DNA from: an uncultured Stenotrophomonas sp.
GTDB lineage: Bacteria; Pseudomonadota; Gammaproteobacteria; Xanthomonadales; Xanthomonadaceae
Assembly: GCA_913775725.1 (NCBI GenBank)
Contig: CAJYNG010000008.1
Span: 372,001 to 436,000, forward strand
Direction: 5' to 3'
DNA: 64,000 bases
Shown: positions 1 through 8,398 of the stretch, one piece after another
Layout of the letters: the number at the start of each line of letters is the position of its first letter
How positions within the stretch are numbered: position 1 is the stretch's first letter
The notes under the pieces: generated by a model
The model's database searches: none
Told to the model about the DNA's origin: nothing
The model's input: only the letters and a program-made list of their open reading frames with translations
Program-made: the position numbers and the translations under genes

Positions 1-96
1 GCCCATTGCGATGGCCGGCGCATCACCAAGCACCTTGGTGTTGACCTGCGAGACCGAATCGGTGATCTGGCTGTTGACGGCGGTGGGAAATGCCAT
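1..96 (-). CDS. RebB-family R-body protein, partial (cut by window edge)
   Basis: The first 32 codons of a fourth RebB-like protein; the rest lies outside the window. It starts MAFPTAVNSQITDSVSQVN, nearly identical to the next three genes. An AGGAG ribosome site lies just upstream of the ATG. RebB-type proteins are the small hydrophobic subunits that polymerise into coiled protein ribbons (R-bodies) in Caedibacter and relatives. The family call rests on similarity to the complete copies and recognition of the conserved N-terminus. Confidence 0.8.
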   Translation of the reverse strand, partial: MAFPTAVNSQITDSVSQVNTKVLGDAPAIAMG

Positions 97-156
97 GGTG
101 GAAGCTCCTAGGGTGGACAGCACTACAGGAACGGAGATTGCCGGCACTCAATGGAA

Positions 157-423
157 TCAGCCGAGAATCTTCCGGGTGGCGGCGCCGGTGGCGCCGGTAT
201 CGACGGCGTAGAGCAGCGCGACGCCCATGGTGGTCGCGGCCTGTGCCGTGACATACATCTGCTGCTGGGCGAGCGTCGCGTTGTGGGCGGCATTGGCCAG
301 CGCCTGCGCGGTGGCCTGGTACAGCGTGCCCATTGCCGTGGCAGGCGCCACGCCCAGCACCTGCAGGTTGGCCTGGCTGACCGAGTCGGTGATCTGGTCG
401 TTGACGGCCGTGGGAAATGCCAT
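157..423 (-). CDS. RebB-family R-body structural protein
   Basis: An 88-residue protein of the RebB family. The N-terminal MAFPTAVNDQITDSV block is shared by all copies; the middle is an Ala/Gln-rich amphipathic helix (QATAQALANAAHNAT) and the C-terminal part ends with TTMGVALLYAVDTGATG. In Caedibacter, several Reb proteins co-polymerise into ribbons that extend on a pH change and can disrupt membranes; in free-living bacteria their role is mostly unknown. This copy diverges most (SQANLQVLGVAPATAMG). It is third in a four-gene tandem set read leftward, with short gaps and a ribosome site before each copy, so co-transcription is likely. Confidence 0.82.
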   Translation of the reverse strand: MAFPTAVNDQITDSVSQANLQVLGVAPATAMGTLYQATAQALANAAHNATLAQQQMYVTAQAATTMGVALLYAVDTGATGAATRKILG

Positions 424-449
424 GGCTCAGCTCCTTGCCTGCCGGCGCA

Positions 450-719
450 TCACGCGCCGAGGATCTGCTTGGTGGCCACGCCGGTGGTGGCGGTATCGAT
501 CGCGTACAGGGTGGCCACGCCCATGGTGGTGGCTGCCTGCGCCGTCACATAGGACTGCTGCTGGGCATTGGTTGCGTTGTGGGCGGCGTTGGCCAGCGCC
601 TGCGCGGTGGCCTGGTAGAGGTTGCCCATGGCCACGGCGGGGCCGTCGCCCAGTACTTTGGTGTTGACCTGGGTGACTGAATCGGTGATCTGGTCGTTTA
701 CAGCGGTCGGGAATGCCAT
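450..719 (-). CDS. RebB-family R-body structural protein
   Basis: An 89-residue RebB paralogue. It shares the MAFPTAVNDQITDSVTQ start, the NLYQATAQALANAAHNAT helix and the TTMGVATLYAIDTATTG end with the neighbouring copies. Length and composition match RebB-type subunits: no signal peptide, few charged residues, many Ala/Thr/Gln. A purine-rich AAGGAGATCGAT ribosome site precedes the ATG. It lies 26 bp upstream of the next copy and 43 bp downstream of the first, consistent with one transcript from the promoter region beyond position 1053. Confidence 0.85.
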   Translation of the reverse strand: MAFPTAVNDQITDSVTQVNTKVLGDGPAVAMGNLYQATAQALANAAHNATNAQQQSYVTAQAATTMGVATLYAIDTATTGVATKQILGA

Positions 720-762
720 ATCGATCTCCTTGAGGTTGGCGGGTCAGCTACGGAACGACAGA

Positions 763-1053
763 TCAGGAGCCCAGGCCGCGCACGCGGGTGCTGAGAATTT
801 CCTTGCTCGCTACCGCCGTGGTGGCGGTATCGATCGAGTACAGCGTGGCCACACCCATGGTGGTGGCCGACTGCGCGGTCACATAGGACTGCTGCTGCGC
901 GTTGGTGGCGTTATGCGCGGCGTTGGCCAGTGCCTGTGCGGTGGCCTGGTACAGATTGCCCACTGCCACGGCGGGCGCATCGCCCAGCACCTTGGTGTTG
1001 GCCTGGGTGACCGAATCGGTGATCTGGTCGTTTACCGCGGTTGGAAATGCCAT
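763..1053 (-). CDS. RebB-family R-body structural protein (first of the tandem set)
   Basis: A 96-residue RebB paralogue and the promoter-proximal gene of the set. The conserved region is followed by a longer C-terminal tail (STRVRGLGS) that the other copies lack. The leader upstream carries a long element that is repeated with identical internal spacing before the amidoligase-like gene at 3961. The family call is firm; that R-bodies are actually assembled here is inference. Confidence 0.85.
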   Translation of the reverse strand: MAFPTAVNDQITDSVTQANTKVLGDAPAVAVGNLYQATAQALANAAHNATNAQQQSYVTAQSATTMGVATLYSIDTATTAVASKEILSTRVRGLGS

Positions 1054-1143
1054 GTCTTGCTCCTGCGAAAAGGTGGAAGTGCGTGGTATCCAGTGTCACG
1101 GTGCGTGGTGCGTAACTGCGTGTGCTTCACCGTGGATGCAGAT

Positions 1144-1191
1144 TAGAAAGAAGCGGCGATGTCGGATTGGTGGAATCGACGGAGAATGCGG
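1144..1191 (-). promoter_or_regulatory. Promoter-like element shared with position 4012-4059
   Basis: Read on the minus strand: CCGCATT, three bases, CGTCGATTCC (1181-1172), 22 bases, TTTCTA (1149-1144). The same blocks with the same 22-base spacing occur before the gene starting at 3961. It lies 91-138 bp upstream of the first rebB start. The nature of the element (promoter, activator site or both) is not known; conservation of sequence and spacing is directly visible. Confidence 0.6.
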
Positions 1192-1297
1192 GGGAAATGG
1201 TGTGAAGATCGGGGCCACGATACGGGCGGATTGCTGGTCGGTACGGTATTTCGACGATGGTGCATCAGTACACGGCGCGGCCCTGTCACGCGCTGGA

Positions 1298-2251
1298 TCA
1301 GCCTGCGGGTAGGCCTTCGATGTAGCGTGCGATCGCGGCGTACCAGTCGATGCTCTGCCGGTGCGCGGGACCGCCCGGCGGCGGATCCACCGGCTGGCGA
1401 ACTCCCAGCTGCGACGAAATCCCGGCCTGTTCCACCCGCTGTACGCGCGACAGTTCCCAATCCACGATCGACTCCGAGGCCGGACGGCCCATCCAAGCCG
1501 GTCGTGGCGCCAGCTGCTGGTTGAGCGTTGTCGCCAATGCCGCCAGATCGATGTCTGCGGGCGCGGTAAAGCAGACCAGGAAGAACAACACCTGGCCCGG
1601 TCGATTGCCGAACGCAGCCGTGTGGTCCATGACATAGCCTGCATCGAGGACCATGCCGGTTTCCTCAACAAACTCACGACGGGCCGCCGCCTCCGCCGCC
1701 TCGGCAGCGCCCATCGCACCACCGGGAAGCGCCCATTGCCCAGCCTGGTTGACGGTCACCGGCGGCCGCTCGGCGGTCCAGGTTTCCAGCGCTGCCTGTG
1801 CCCCGGCGATGCGTGCGCCGAGCCCTGCATCGGGCCACACGGTGATGGGAGGTGCGCCGAGCGCGACGCGGCCGGCGAACCCGGCGGCCAGCGAGGCACG
1901 ATCGACGGCAGTCAGCACTGACGGAATGGCGCCCTGCAGTGCCTCGACGGTGTTGACGCCGCGGGCGGTCTGGACTTGACCTGCCGCGGTGGCGACCGCC
2001 GCGATGGCCGCGGCATTGGCTGGGACCGTACTCCAGGCAGTGCGGGCGGCAGTCTCGGCATTCGCCAGCAGCGCGATGGCGCTGTCGGTCTGGGCGGCAC
2101 GGTCCGCCGACGTCAATGCGGTGTTCAACAGCGCCGCAGCCTCCATCACCAGAACCGGCGTGGCATAGGCGCTCCACCAGTTGCTGGTAGCGCGCTTCTG
2201 GGCAATCAACCATTGGGTGCCGGATCGTACGGCGGCATAGACCTGGGGCAT
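1298..2251 (-). CDS. NUDIX hydrolase-domain protein of the R-body locus
   Basis: A 317-residue protein. The N-terminal ~130 residues are an Ala-rich, probably helical region with no recognised domain. Residues ~165-290 form a NUDIX domain: the box GX5EX7REUXEEXGU is matched exactly (G-AMGAA-E-AAEAAAR-REFVEETGM, around residues 175-200). NUDIX enzymes hydrolyse nucleoside diphosphates linked to another moiety; the substrate here cannot be read from sequence. An AAGGAG ribosome site fits the ATG. It lies 30 bp behind the amidoligase-like gene on the same strand, so the two are probably one operon running into the reb genes. Confidence 0.8.
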   Translation of the reverse strand: MPQVYAAVRSGTQWLIAQKRATSNWWSAYATPVLVMEAAALLNTALTSADRAAQTDSAIALLANAETAARTAWSTVPANAAAIAAVATAAGQVQTARGVNTVEALQGAIPSVLTAVDRASLAAGFAGRVALGAPPITVWPDAGLGARIAGAQAALETWTAERPPVTVNQAGQWALPGGAMGAAEAAEAAARREFVEETGMVLDAGYVMDHTAAFGNRPGQVLFFLVCFTAPADIDLAALATTLNQQLAPRPAWMGRPASESIVDWELSRVQRVEQAGISSQLGVRQPVDPPPGGPAHRQSIDWYAAIARYIEGLPAG

Positions 2252-2281
2252 CGGTGTTCTCCTTCGGGTGGGTGGTTGCGG

Positions 2282-3961
2282 TCAGTTGTTACGGTGTTCG
2301 ATCAGATAGCGGGCAGGCTGCACGGCATTGCCCTCGGCGTCGGTGACGATCGGCCGGTACAACGTGTCGTAGCGCGCTTCCCATGGTGGAACGCCTTCGC
2401 GTTCCAGGAAGCGGCGTTGATCTGGCGGTGGCAGGTCAGCCGGGCCCGGCACCGGTGGCAGCGGTTGGCCGAGATCGGTCAACCGATCGGCCAGTTCCCG
2501 CGCAACGGTCTGTATGCGTGCGGTCAACGCCGCACGGGTTTCACGGCGGCGGAAGTAGTCCAGGTCATTCCAGTCCACATCCGCGCGATCGCGCAGCCGT
2601 TCGATGGTTTTGAGCACATCCCAGTCTTCGAACGCGGTGAACCAGATAGTGGGATCTCTCAGCACCGCAGGCAGGTTCAGCACCGCCCATTGGTAGGTGG
2701 CCAGATCCTGTGTGCGCAGTACATCCAGCAGCGAGGCTTTCAACCAGATGCCGGTCAGGTCCTTCAGGCTGCTGTGATAGGGCGCCCAGTCACGCTGCGC
2801 CGCTGTCAACGTGCTGCCCTGGTCCGCGTCGATGGCCTGGGTGGAGCTGGCGTCCCAGGCAGCACGTTGCATCTCCAGCTGCAATGGCTCGCTGATGGCG
2901 GCCATGGCACCGGTAAGCAGCTTGCTTGAGACCAGGTAGAGCACGGCGCAACGCGGCAGCTGTACGGGATCGAAGGCATGCTGTGTGTCCAGGCCCTGTA
3001 CCTTGAAGATGTAGCCACAGCAGGCGCGCAGCAGGACATGCCGCCAGTACCAGTGATTGAGCTTGCGGTTGTCGCGCTCGGTGATGCACGGAGGATGCCC
3101 GAGGCCGGTGAGCAGTTCGTTGTACCGGGGCATGGCTGTCTTGCGCAGCATGTACAGGTAGTAGCCACACAGGGTCATGGGCAGGTTCATCTGCGAGGAG
3201 AATCCGCTGGACCAGAACTTGCTGTACTTGGCAAGAATGATCTGCCGGGTGTAGTCCGGCCACGTGTCCTGCTGCAACTGGAGGCGATAGCGGGCGGCAG
3301 GAATGTTGATGCCATCGTCAACGTTGTAGAGATTGACCTCCTCGTCCACCCGGCGCCAGTCGGCGTACTCGCAGCTGGCAGGCGCAAGCTGCTGTGCAGC
3401 GTTGTCCCGCTCGTGCAGGCCAATCAGGCCAGCATTGGCTGCATCAGTGAGAAGGGCGCGCAGGCGCCCCTGGAAACGCTCCTCCCAGCGGTGGAAGAGG
3501 CAGGCTACGATCGGTGTGCCGGCCTCCATCGGCGGATCCTCGATCTCCATGCGGTCGTCCGGCGGCGGCACGGTGACCGCGACCGAGTCGCGCAGCGCCT
3601 GAACCAGCTTGGCCTTGAATCCGTATGCTGCCTCGATGGTGCTGAAGTGCAGGGGCGGGCTGACAAGTTCGAAGGTGTGGTCGGAATCGGACTCGATCAT
3701 CCATGGGCCGTTCTCGCCCAGGTTCAGCTTCGTGTTGTTCTTCCACGGGATCTCTCCGGGCCAGAGGCGGGCGGCGGTCACATGGGTGAAGGCGAAGATC
3801 GAACTGTCGTGCGTACAGAACTCGATCTCCATGCCGTAGGTGTTCCACGGAATGGCTTCGCCGCCCTTTCCGACGGTGATGTTGTTGAGGACCAAGGCTT
3901 CCGTCGGACTCGAGTCCTGCACGGTCCAGCCGATGATGTCGTTGCGGATGATGTTCAGCAT
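2282..3961 (-). CDS. Amidoligase-like protein of unknown function
   Basis: A 559-residue protein. Near the N-terminus (about residues 43-110) it has GMEIEF, then an ESDSDHTFELVSPPL stretch. This order (a G-x-E-I-E-F strand, later acidic residues and an E-L-V-S-P motif) resembles the amidoligase/glutamine-synthetase-like fold (Amidoligase_2 families), which link amino acids through amide bonds. The remaining ~400 residues are Trp/Tyr/Leu-rich with no motif I recognise. The start at 3961 is chosen because AGGGTG precedes it and the conserved region begins soon after; upstream in-frame ATGs exist at 4009 and 4054. The enzymatic assignment is tentative and needs profile comparison. Confidence 0.5.
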   Translation of the reverse strand: MLNIIRNDIIGWTVQDSSPTEALVLNNITVGKGGEAIPWNTYGMEIEFCTHDSSIFAFTHVTAARLWPGEIPWKNNTKLNLGENGPWMIESDSDHTFELVSPPLHFSTIEAAYGFKAKLVQALRDSVAVTVPPPDDRMEIEDPPMEAGTPIVACLFHRWEERFQGRLRALLTDAANAGLIGLHERDNAAQQLAPASCEYADWRRVDEEVNLYNVDDGINIPAARYRLQLQQDTWPDYTRQIILAKYSKFWSSGFSSQMNLPMTLCGYYLYMLRKTAMPRYNELLTGLGHPPCITERDNRKLNHWYWRHVLLRACCGYIFKVQGLDTQHAFDPVQLPRCAVLYLVSSKLLTGAMAAISEPLQLEMQRAAWDASSTQAIDADQGSTLTAAQRDWAPYHSSLKDLTGIWLKASLLDVLRTQDLATYQWAVLNLPAVLRDPTIWFTAFEDWDVLKTIERLRDRADVDWNDLDYFRRRETRAALTARIQTVARELADRLTDLGQPLPPVPGPADLPPPDQRRFLEREGVPPWEARYDTLYRPIVTDAEGNAVQPARYLIEHRNN

Positions 3962-4011
3962 GGAGCACCCTGCGCGGCGCGAGGCCTGGAATGGCCGGCT
4001 CAGGGGCATGC

Positions 4012-4059
4012 TAGAAACGGGGCGACTGCGGGAATCGGCGGAATCGACGCGCAATGCGG
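4012..4059 (-). promoter_or_regulatory. Promoter-like element shared with position 1144-1191
   Basis: Minus strand: CCGCATT, three bases, CGTCGATTCC (4049-4040), 22 bases, TTTCTA (4017-4012). The first block is followed by a near-direct repeat (CGATTCC-GC-CGATTCC). A further CGTCGATTCC copy is at 4099-4090. It lies 51-98 bp upstream of the chosen start at 3961. It matches the element before the reb genes in sequence and spacing, implying common control of both transcripts. Confidence 0.6.
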
Positions 4060-4138
4060 CGCCATCGCGCGGATCTGTGCCGATGCGGTGGAATCGACGA
4101 CGGCGGGCAGCAGCCGCGCCGTCGACGGCCCGCGAGCG

Positions 4139-5431
4139 CTAGAGCATGTACGGAATCTTGAACGCCAGCGTGAAGTCCGGCGCATCCGGGGTCAGCCCGA
4201 TGCCCAGCAGTGTCACCAGCGTGGTGTGCTGGTTCAACGCATAGGTCACGCCCAGGTTCAGTGATGCTGCATTGGCATCGCTGCCGATCACCTTCATCCA
4301 TTTGCCGCCCTGGAAACGTGTCGAGGCGCGGGCGCTGATACGGTCGCTGAAGGACAGGCTGAGGCTGGTCCGCTCGTTGAACGCAAACGCCACGCCGGCG
4401 CCGAAGTACACCGAGTCGCCCAGCTTCACATCGCCCGGGTTGACCGTGTCCGGATTGCTGTCGATGTCATTGAACCCGCGCGGGATGGAGTGCACATAGC
4501 CGATGTTGGCGAACAGGATGGCCGGGTCGGCGGTCTTCACCATCGACAGGCCGAGGTTGGCCTGCCAGACGCCGTTGCCGGTGGGTTGCTCGCGCGGCAC
4601 AGCGAAGCGGATGTAGTCATCGTCATCACGCTCGATCACCTTCCAGTCCAGGCCGTAGGGCGCACGCCCGGTGGGGGCGGTGACACCGGCCGTGAGCACG
4701 GTCTCAGGGCGCCAGCCGCGTTCGCCGAACAGCCGGTAGTTCGCGCTCAGGCCGATATCGCCCAGGCCGTTGCCGTTGATCTGTTCCTGCGCAATGGCGG
4801 CGGCCGCACCACCGGCACCGCCTTTCTGGTACACGGTGCGCCGCGCCAGGTAAGGCACATCCAGGTTGAGTGTCAGGTTGGGGCTGACGCCCCAGCGGGC
4901 CGCCACGTTGTAGGTCAGCGAGTCGGACTCCACGTTCTCGATGGCGATATTGCCGAGGAAGATGGCGTCCAACGCGAGGAAGCCGTTGAGGGTGAGCTGC
5001 TTGCGGTCGTAGCGGGCGTAGGTGAGGCTGTTCTCGATGGTGAAGCGACGTGAGAACAGGGCAGATTGCTGCTGCTTCACGTCTTCCACGCTGCGCCGCG
5101 ACTCCTGCTTGGCCTGCTGGGCCTCGGCGGCGGTACTGGCGTAACCCTCGCTGCTCGGTGGAACCGCGGCGGCCGCTGCCTGCGCCAATGGCGCGGCCGG
5201 TGGGGTCGAGGCTGGGCCAACCCGCCCGCTCAACCGCCCCTGCATGGCCTGCACCTGCATGTCCAGTTCGCGCAGCCGCCGCACTTCCTGCGCGTAGTTG
5301 GATTTGAGTTGTTCCAGCTGGTTGGCCAGCGCCTGCACGTCGGCACCATCGTCGGACGTCGGCGGTGCGGCAAGGGCAGTGCCCGCCAGCGCCGCCAGCG
5401 CCAACGGGGTGATTCTCATCAGGGTGTGCAT
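4139..5431 (-). CDS. fapF: FapF-like outer-membrane amyloid secretion channel
   Basis: A 430-residue protein with a signal peptide (residues 1-21, ending ALA). A coiled-coil stretch at about 27-65 (VQALANQLEQLKSNYAQEVRRLRE...) precedes a Pro/Ala linker, and from ~125 the protein has the alternating pattern of an outer-membrane beta-barrel. Pseudomonas FapF has this layout: an N-terminal trimeric coiled coil that gates a C-terminal barrel exporting FapB/C. Its place as the last gene of an A-B-C-D-E-F set supports the assignment. An AGGA site precedes the ATG; the gap to fapE is 46 bp. Confidence 0.85.
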   Translation of the reverse strand: MHTLMRITPLALAALAGTALAAPPTSDDGADVQALANQLEQLKSNYAQEVRRLRELDMQVQAMQGRLSGRVGPASTPPAAPLAQAAAAAVPPSSEGYASTAAEAQQAKQESRRSVEDVKQQQSALFSRRFTIENSLTYARYDRKQLTLNGFLALDAIFLGNIAIENVESDSLTYNVAARWGVSPNLTLNLDVPYLARRTVYQKGGAGGAAAAIAQEQINGNGLGDIGLSANYRLFGERGWRPETVLTAGVTAPTGRAPYGLDWKVIERDDDDYIRFAVPREQPTGNGVWQANLGLSMVKTADPAILFANIGYVHSIPRGFNDIDSNPDTVNPGDVKLGDSVYFGAGVAFAFNERTSLSLSFSDRISARASTRFQGGKWMKVIGSDANAASLNLGVTYALNQHTTLVTLLGIGLTPDAPDFTLAFKIPYML

Positions 5432-5477
5432 GTTCGTGTCCTGCGTTGTGGAGCGTTTCCCCCAATGCCAGGCGCTG

Positions 5478-6227
5478 CTACTGGCCCGGCCCCATGCCGC
5501 GGTTCAACGCAATCGCCTGGGCCACGTTCTGGCTCAACGGCAGGTTGCCGCCCACGGTGTTGCGCACCAGCTCCAGCCGCAGCTGGTTGCTGGCGTTGTG
5601 ACCGTCACCGGCAAGGGCGATGCCCTGGCCGACGCTGCCATTGCGGATCCACTGCTGCACCAGCCCCTGGCCATCGACCTGCAGCAGCAGGCGTGCCTGG
5701 TTGCCTTCCAGAACGGCGGTCGCACTGGCGCCGTCCTGCTGTGCGCTGACATTGCCTGCGCCATCAGAAAGAACAGCCGGCACACCACCCTCGCGGACGG
5801 TCAGCGTGGTGACGTTGCGCGCGACATTGCCATCGCCGGCCACCTGCACGCTCTGCACCAGGCCGCTGGCATTGGCCAGGCCGCTGCTGTCGATGCTGCG
5901 TCCGTGCGTATCGGGCAGCGGTGCATCGGCTGCCGTGACATGCACGCTGGGCTGGAAGCTGAGTTTCGGCGCGCCACCGCCACGGAAGTCCATGCCCAGG
6001 GTGAGGCTGCCCTGCAGGGCAGCGCCGTTGCTGGCCTGCCACTGCGACACCATGGTGACCCCGAACCAGGCAACGTTGTTGCCGCCCACGATGTAGCGCC
6101 CCCGCATCAGGCTCAGCTCCGGGTCCGGGATTTCCGTGAGGCCACGCCCGGTCCTGCCGTCGGCGGCCTGCAGGGGCAAGGCAGGGGCCATCAGCAGCAG
6201 AGCCATCCATACGTGTTGACGGAACAT
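5478..6227 (-). CDS. fapE: FapE-like extracellular amyloid component
   Basis: A 249-residue secreted protein with a signal peptide ending LQAAD at about 23. The N-terminal ELSLMRGRYIV...NNVAWFGVTMVS block is typical of FapE homologues; the rest is rich in Gly, Asn and Gln. In Pseudomonas, FapE is a minor fibril or anchoring component. No cysteine is seen in the mature part. It sits 12 bp behind fapD and ahead of fapF, in canonical fap order. The family call rests mostly on position and the N-terminal block. Confidence 0.8.
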   Translation of the reverse strand: MFRQHVWMALLLMAPALPLQAADGRTGRGLTEIPDPELSLMRGRYIVGGNNVAWFGVTMVSQWQASNGAALQGSLTLGMDFRGGGAPKLSFQPSVHVTAADAPLPDTHGRSIDSSGLANASGLVQSVQVAGDGNVARNVTTLTVREGGVPAVLSDGAGNVSAQQDGASATAVLEGNQARLLLQVDGQGLVQQWIRNGSVGQGIALAGDGHNASNQLRLELVRNTVGGNLPLSQNVAQAIALNRGMGPGQ

Positions 6228-6239
6228 GGTCGTACCTCC

Positions 6240-6944
6240 TCAGAACAGGTCGGCATGGCTGAAGCCGAAGTCGACCAGTTCGGCATCGGTGATCGGCCCT
6301 TGCCGCGCGTAGAGCGCGCGGGCACTTGGCCGTTCGCTGGGTTGCAGAAGAACGGTGTTGCGATCGAAGTCGCTGCCGATCACCACGAAGACCGCGCGCG
6401 ATGGCCAGGCAGCCAGGAACTCCGGCAGCGCCACGCTGCGGTTGCCGAGGATCGGGTCAGCCACTTCCACGATGCCGTTGCGGACCTGCTTGAGCACCAC
6501 GAAATGGCGGAAGCCGCGCACATCCATCAGCACCAGCCCTGGCACGCGAAGGGTGCGCAGTCGTGTTTCATCGATGCGGTAGCCCCGGCCACGCATGCCC
6601 AGCGATTCCACGTAGCGCTTGATGTCGAGCAGGGAGAAGCCGCGCTCGGCCACCAGCGCTGGATCGGAAACCCCCATCATTCCTTCAATCACCGTCGCTT
6701 CGTCGGTCTGCAGGTGATAGGCATGGCGCAGGATGGTCGCCAATGCGGCCGCTCCGCAGCTGTAATCGGTGTGCTGGCGCACCACGTTGCGGTAGCGCCG
6801 CTCCTGCATGCTTTCCACCTTCTGCTGCAGCGGCGCGCCATTGGGCAGCACGCCGGCGAAGTGGACATCGCCTGCCCACGCCGATGTGGTGCCCAGCAGC
6901 AACAGGCAGGCCAGCAGGCGCATCGATGGCGGGCAACGGATCAT
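6240..6944 (-). CDS. fapD: FapD-like C39 peptidase
   Basis: A 234-residue protein with a signal-like N-terminus (MRLLACLLLLGTTSAWAG) and a C39-type papain-like protease domain from ~50 to 200. The motif HTDYSCGAAALATIL contains the catalytic Cys, GFRHFVVL the catalytic His, and VADP the Asp. FapD is thought to process or assist export of the Fap subunits in the periplasm. GGAG lies seven bases before the ATG at 6944, which favours this start over the in-frame ATG at 6923. The gap after fapC is 100 bp. Confidence 0.88.
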   Translation of the reverse strand: MIRCPPSMRLLACLLLLGTTSAWAGDVHFAGVLPNGAPLQQKVESMQERRYRNVVRQHTDYSCGAAALATILRHAYHLQTDEATVIEGMMGVSDPALVAERGFSLLDIKRYVESLGMRGRGYRIDETRLRTLRVPGLVLMDVRGFRHFVVLKQVRNGIVEVADPILGNRSVALPEFLAAWPSRAVFVVIGSDFDRNTVLLQPSERPSARALYARQGPITDAELVDFGFSHADLF

Positions 6945-7044
6945 CTACGTTCTCCGGCAGCAGGGGGGAGCCCCTGTCCCAAGGGGGAGGAGGAACAGGG
7001 GCTCCCGGGGACCCGGCCATTGGCGGACGGCCGGGGTGTTGCGC

Positions 7045-8355
7045 TTACTCGCCGCTGCCGCCACCGGTGCTGGGCTGGGCGACTGCCAGGGCCAGGCTGT
7101 TCGCCTGCAGGTTGCCGGTGCCTGCAGCAACGTTCACGCCGATGTTGCCGGAGGCGCCCGAGAAGGCACTGCCGGACAAGGCCGAGGTATTGGTCGCGTT
7201 GACGTTCACCCAGCGCGTGGTGCTGACCGTGCCGCTGAGGCTGGCATACAGGTCGGCCACACCCAGCTCGACAAACTGGCTGGTGCCACTCTCACGTGTA
7301 TCGAAGCCCAGGCCGCCCACCCCCGGCCGGTTGGGGTTCATCGTTGCGTTCTGGATCTCGTTGTCCAGGTCGATGTGGCCGGTGCTGTTGCCACCCGGGT
7401 GCGGCAGCTCGCCGTTCCAGGTGTCCAGGTAGTAGTTGGCCATCTGGTAGGCGTTGCCGGTGCCGCGGTAGGTGCCCGCGCCATAGGCCAGGGTCAGGCC
7501 GCTGACGCCGCCATGCATGCCGACCTGCACGGTATCGGTGTAGGACTGCACGAAGCCGGCGTTGCTGACCGTGTTGCCGGTGGAGACCTGGTTGGAGCTG
7601 ATGCTCGACTGGGCCACCGCCGTGGTCGCTACCGAGGCCGCGAGCGCGTTCTTCTGCTCATTGTTGTTGCCCGAGGCGATGTTCACGCCGATGTTGCCGG
7701 ACGCGCCGCCGAAGGCGTTGCCGCCGAGACCTGCAGCGTTGGTGACGCCGGAGTTCATGGTGGCGTTGCCGAAGCCGGCCTGGTTGACGAACACCTCGGC
7801 GTCGGCCATGCCGAAGCTGAAGGACGCATCGGCAGCGGACAACGACGCGGCATTGTCCTGGGCGTTGTTGTCGCCGGATACCACGTTGAAGCCGAGATTG
7901 CCCGATGCGCCGGCACCCACGCTGTCACCGATGGACGCACTGTTGGCGACCAGGCTGTTGCTGGTGGCGTTGTTGCTGATCGACTGGCGGTTGTCGATCA
8001 CGGCAATGGCCGCCGAGTCGAGATCGATGTCGCCGGTGATGTTCGGGTCGCCGGAGAAATTGATGTCGGTGCTCAGCCGCAGGTCCTTTTCCAGGTTCAC
8101 GTCGACGCCGTGGTTGTTCTTTTCCTTGCGCTCGTCGGCCTGGATGTTGCTGTGCTTCTGCACATTGACGTTGACGGTGCGGTTGCGCACGTCGTTGTCA
8201 GTGTGGTTGTGCGTGTCGTTGCGGGTTTCGCTGACGGTGTGGCTGTGGTTGATGTTCGCGTTGGCGTTCTGGTTGTCCCAGCCATTGGCCGCAGCGGCGG
8301 TCGAGGCAGTGGCAATCGCCATGGCGAGCATGGTCTGTTTGACGGTCGCTTTCAT
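7045..8355 (-). CDS. fapC: FapC-like major functional amyloid subunit
   Basis: A 436-residue secreted protein with a signal peptide (residues ~1-22). After an Asn/His-rich stretch (25-85) there are three imperfect repeats at about 141-180, 207-246 and 391-428 with the core GASGNIGVNxAxGxxNxQxN, the amyloid repeat of Fap proteins. The linkers are very unequal: ~26 residues between repeats 1 and 2, and ~145 between 2 and 3. No cysteine is present anywhere. FapC forms the bulk of the extracellular Fap fibre that stiffens biofilms. Confidence 0.9.
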   Translation of the reverse strand: MKATVKQTMLAMAIATASTAAAANGWDNQNANANINHSHTVSETRNDTHNHTDNDVRNRTVNVNVQKHSNIQADERKEKNNHGVDVNLEKDLRLSTDINFSGDPNITGDIDLDSAAIAVIDNRQSISNNATSNSLVANSASIGDSVGAGASGNLGFNVVSGDNNAQDNAASLSAADASFSFGMADAEVFVNQAGFGNATMNSGVTNAAGLGGNAFGGASGNIGVNIASGNNNEQKNALAASVATTAVAQSSISSNQVSTGNTVSNAGFVQSYTDTVQVGMHGGVSGLTLAYGAGTYRGTGNAYQMANYYLDTWNGELPHPGGNSTGHIDLDNEIQNATMNPNRPGVGGLGFDTRESGTSQFVELGVADLYASLSGTVSTTRWVNVNATNTSALSGSAFSGASGNIGVNVAAGTGNLQANSLALAVAQPSTGGGSGE

Positions 8356-8398
8356 GGTGCCCTCTCTCTCATCAGGTGGTGCATCGGTTGGGTGGTTG

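Noticed and set aside
107..112. CCTAGG between rebB copies
   Set aside because: It overlaps the ribosome binding site AGGAG of the next rebB and lacks flanking symmetry, unlike the palindromes at 35930 and 43691.
1054..1297. Sigma-54 promoter before the reb genes
   Set aside because: A GG-N10-GC spacing can be found, but the -24 element does not match TGGCAC. The evidence is too weak, so only the duplicated element is reported.
5298..7202. 634-residue open frame on the plus strand
   Set aside because: It runs antisense through fapF, fapE and fapD, is rich in His/Gln/Arg, and has no recognisable domain. It is a shadow caused by high GC.
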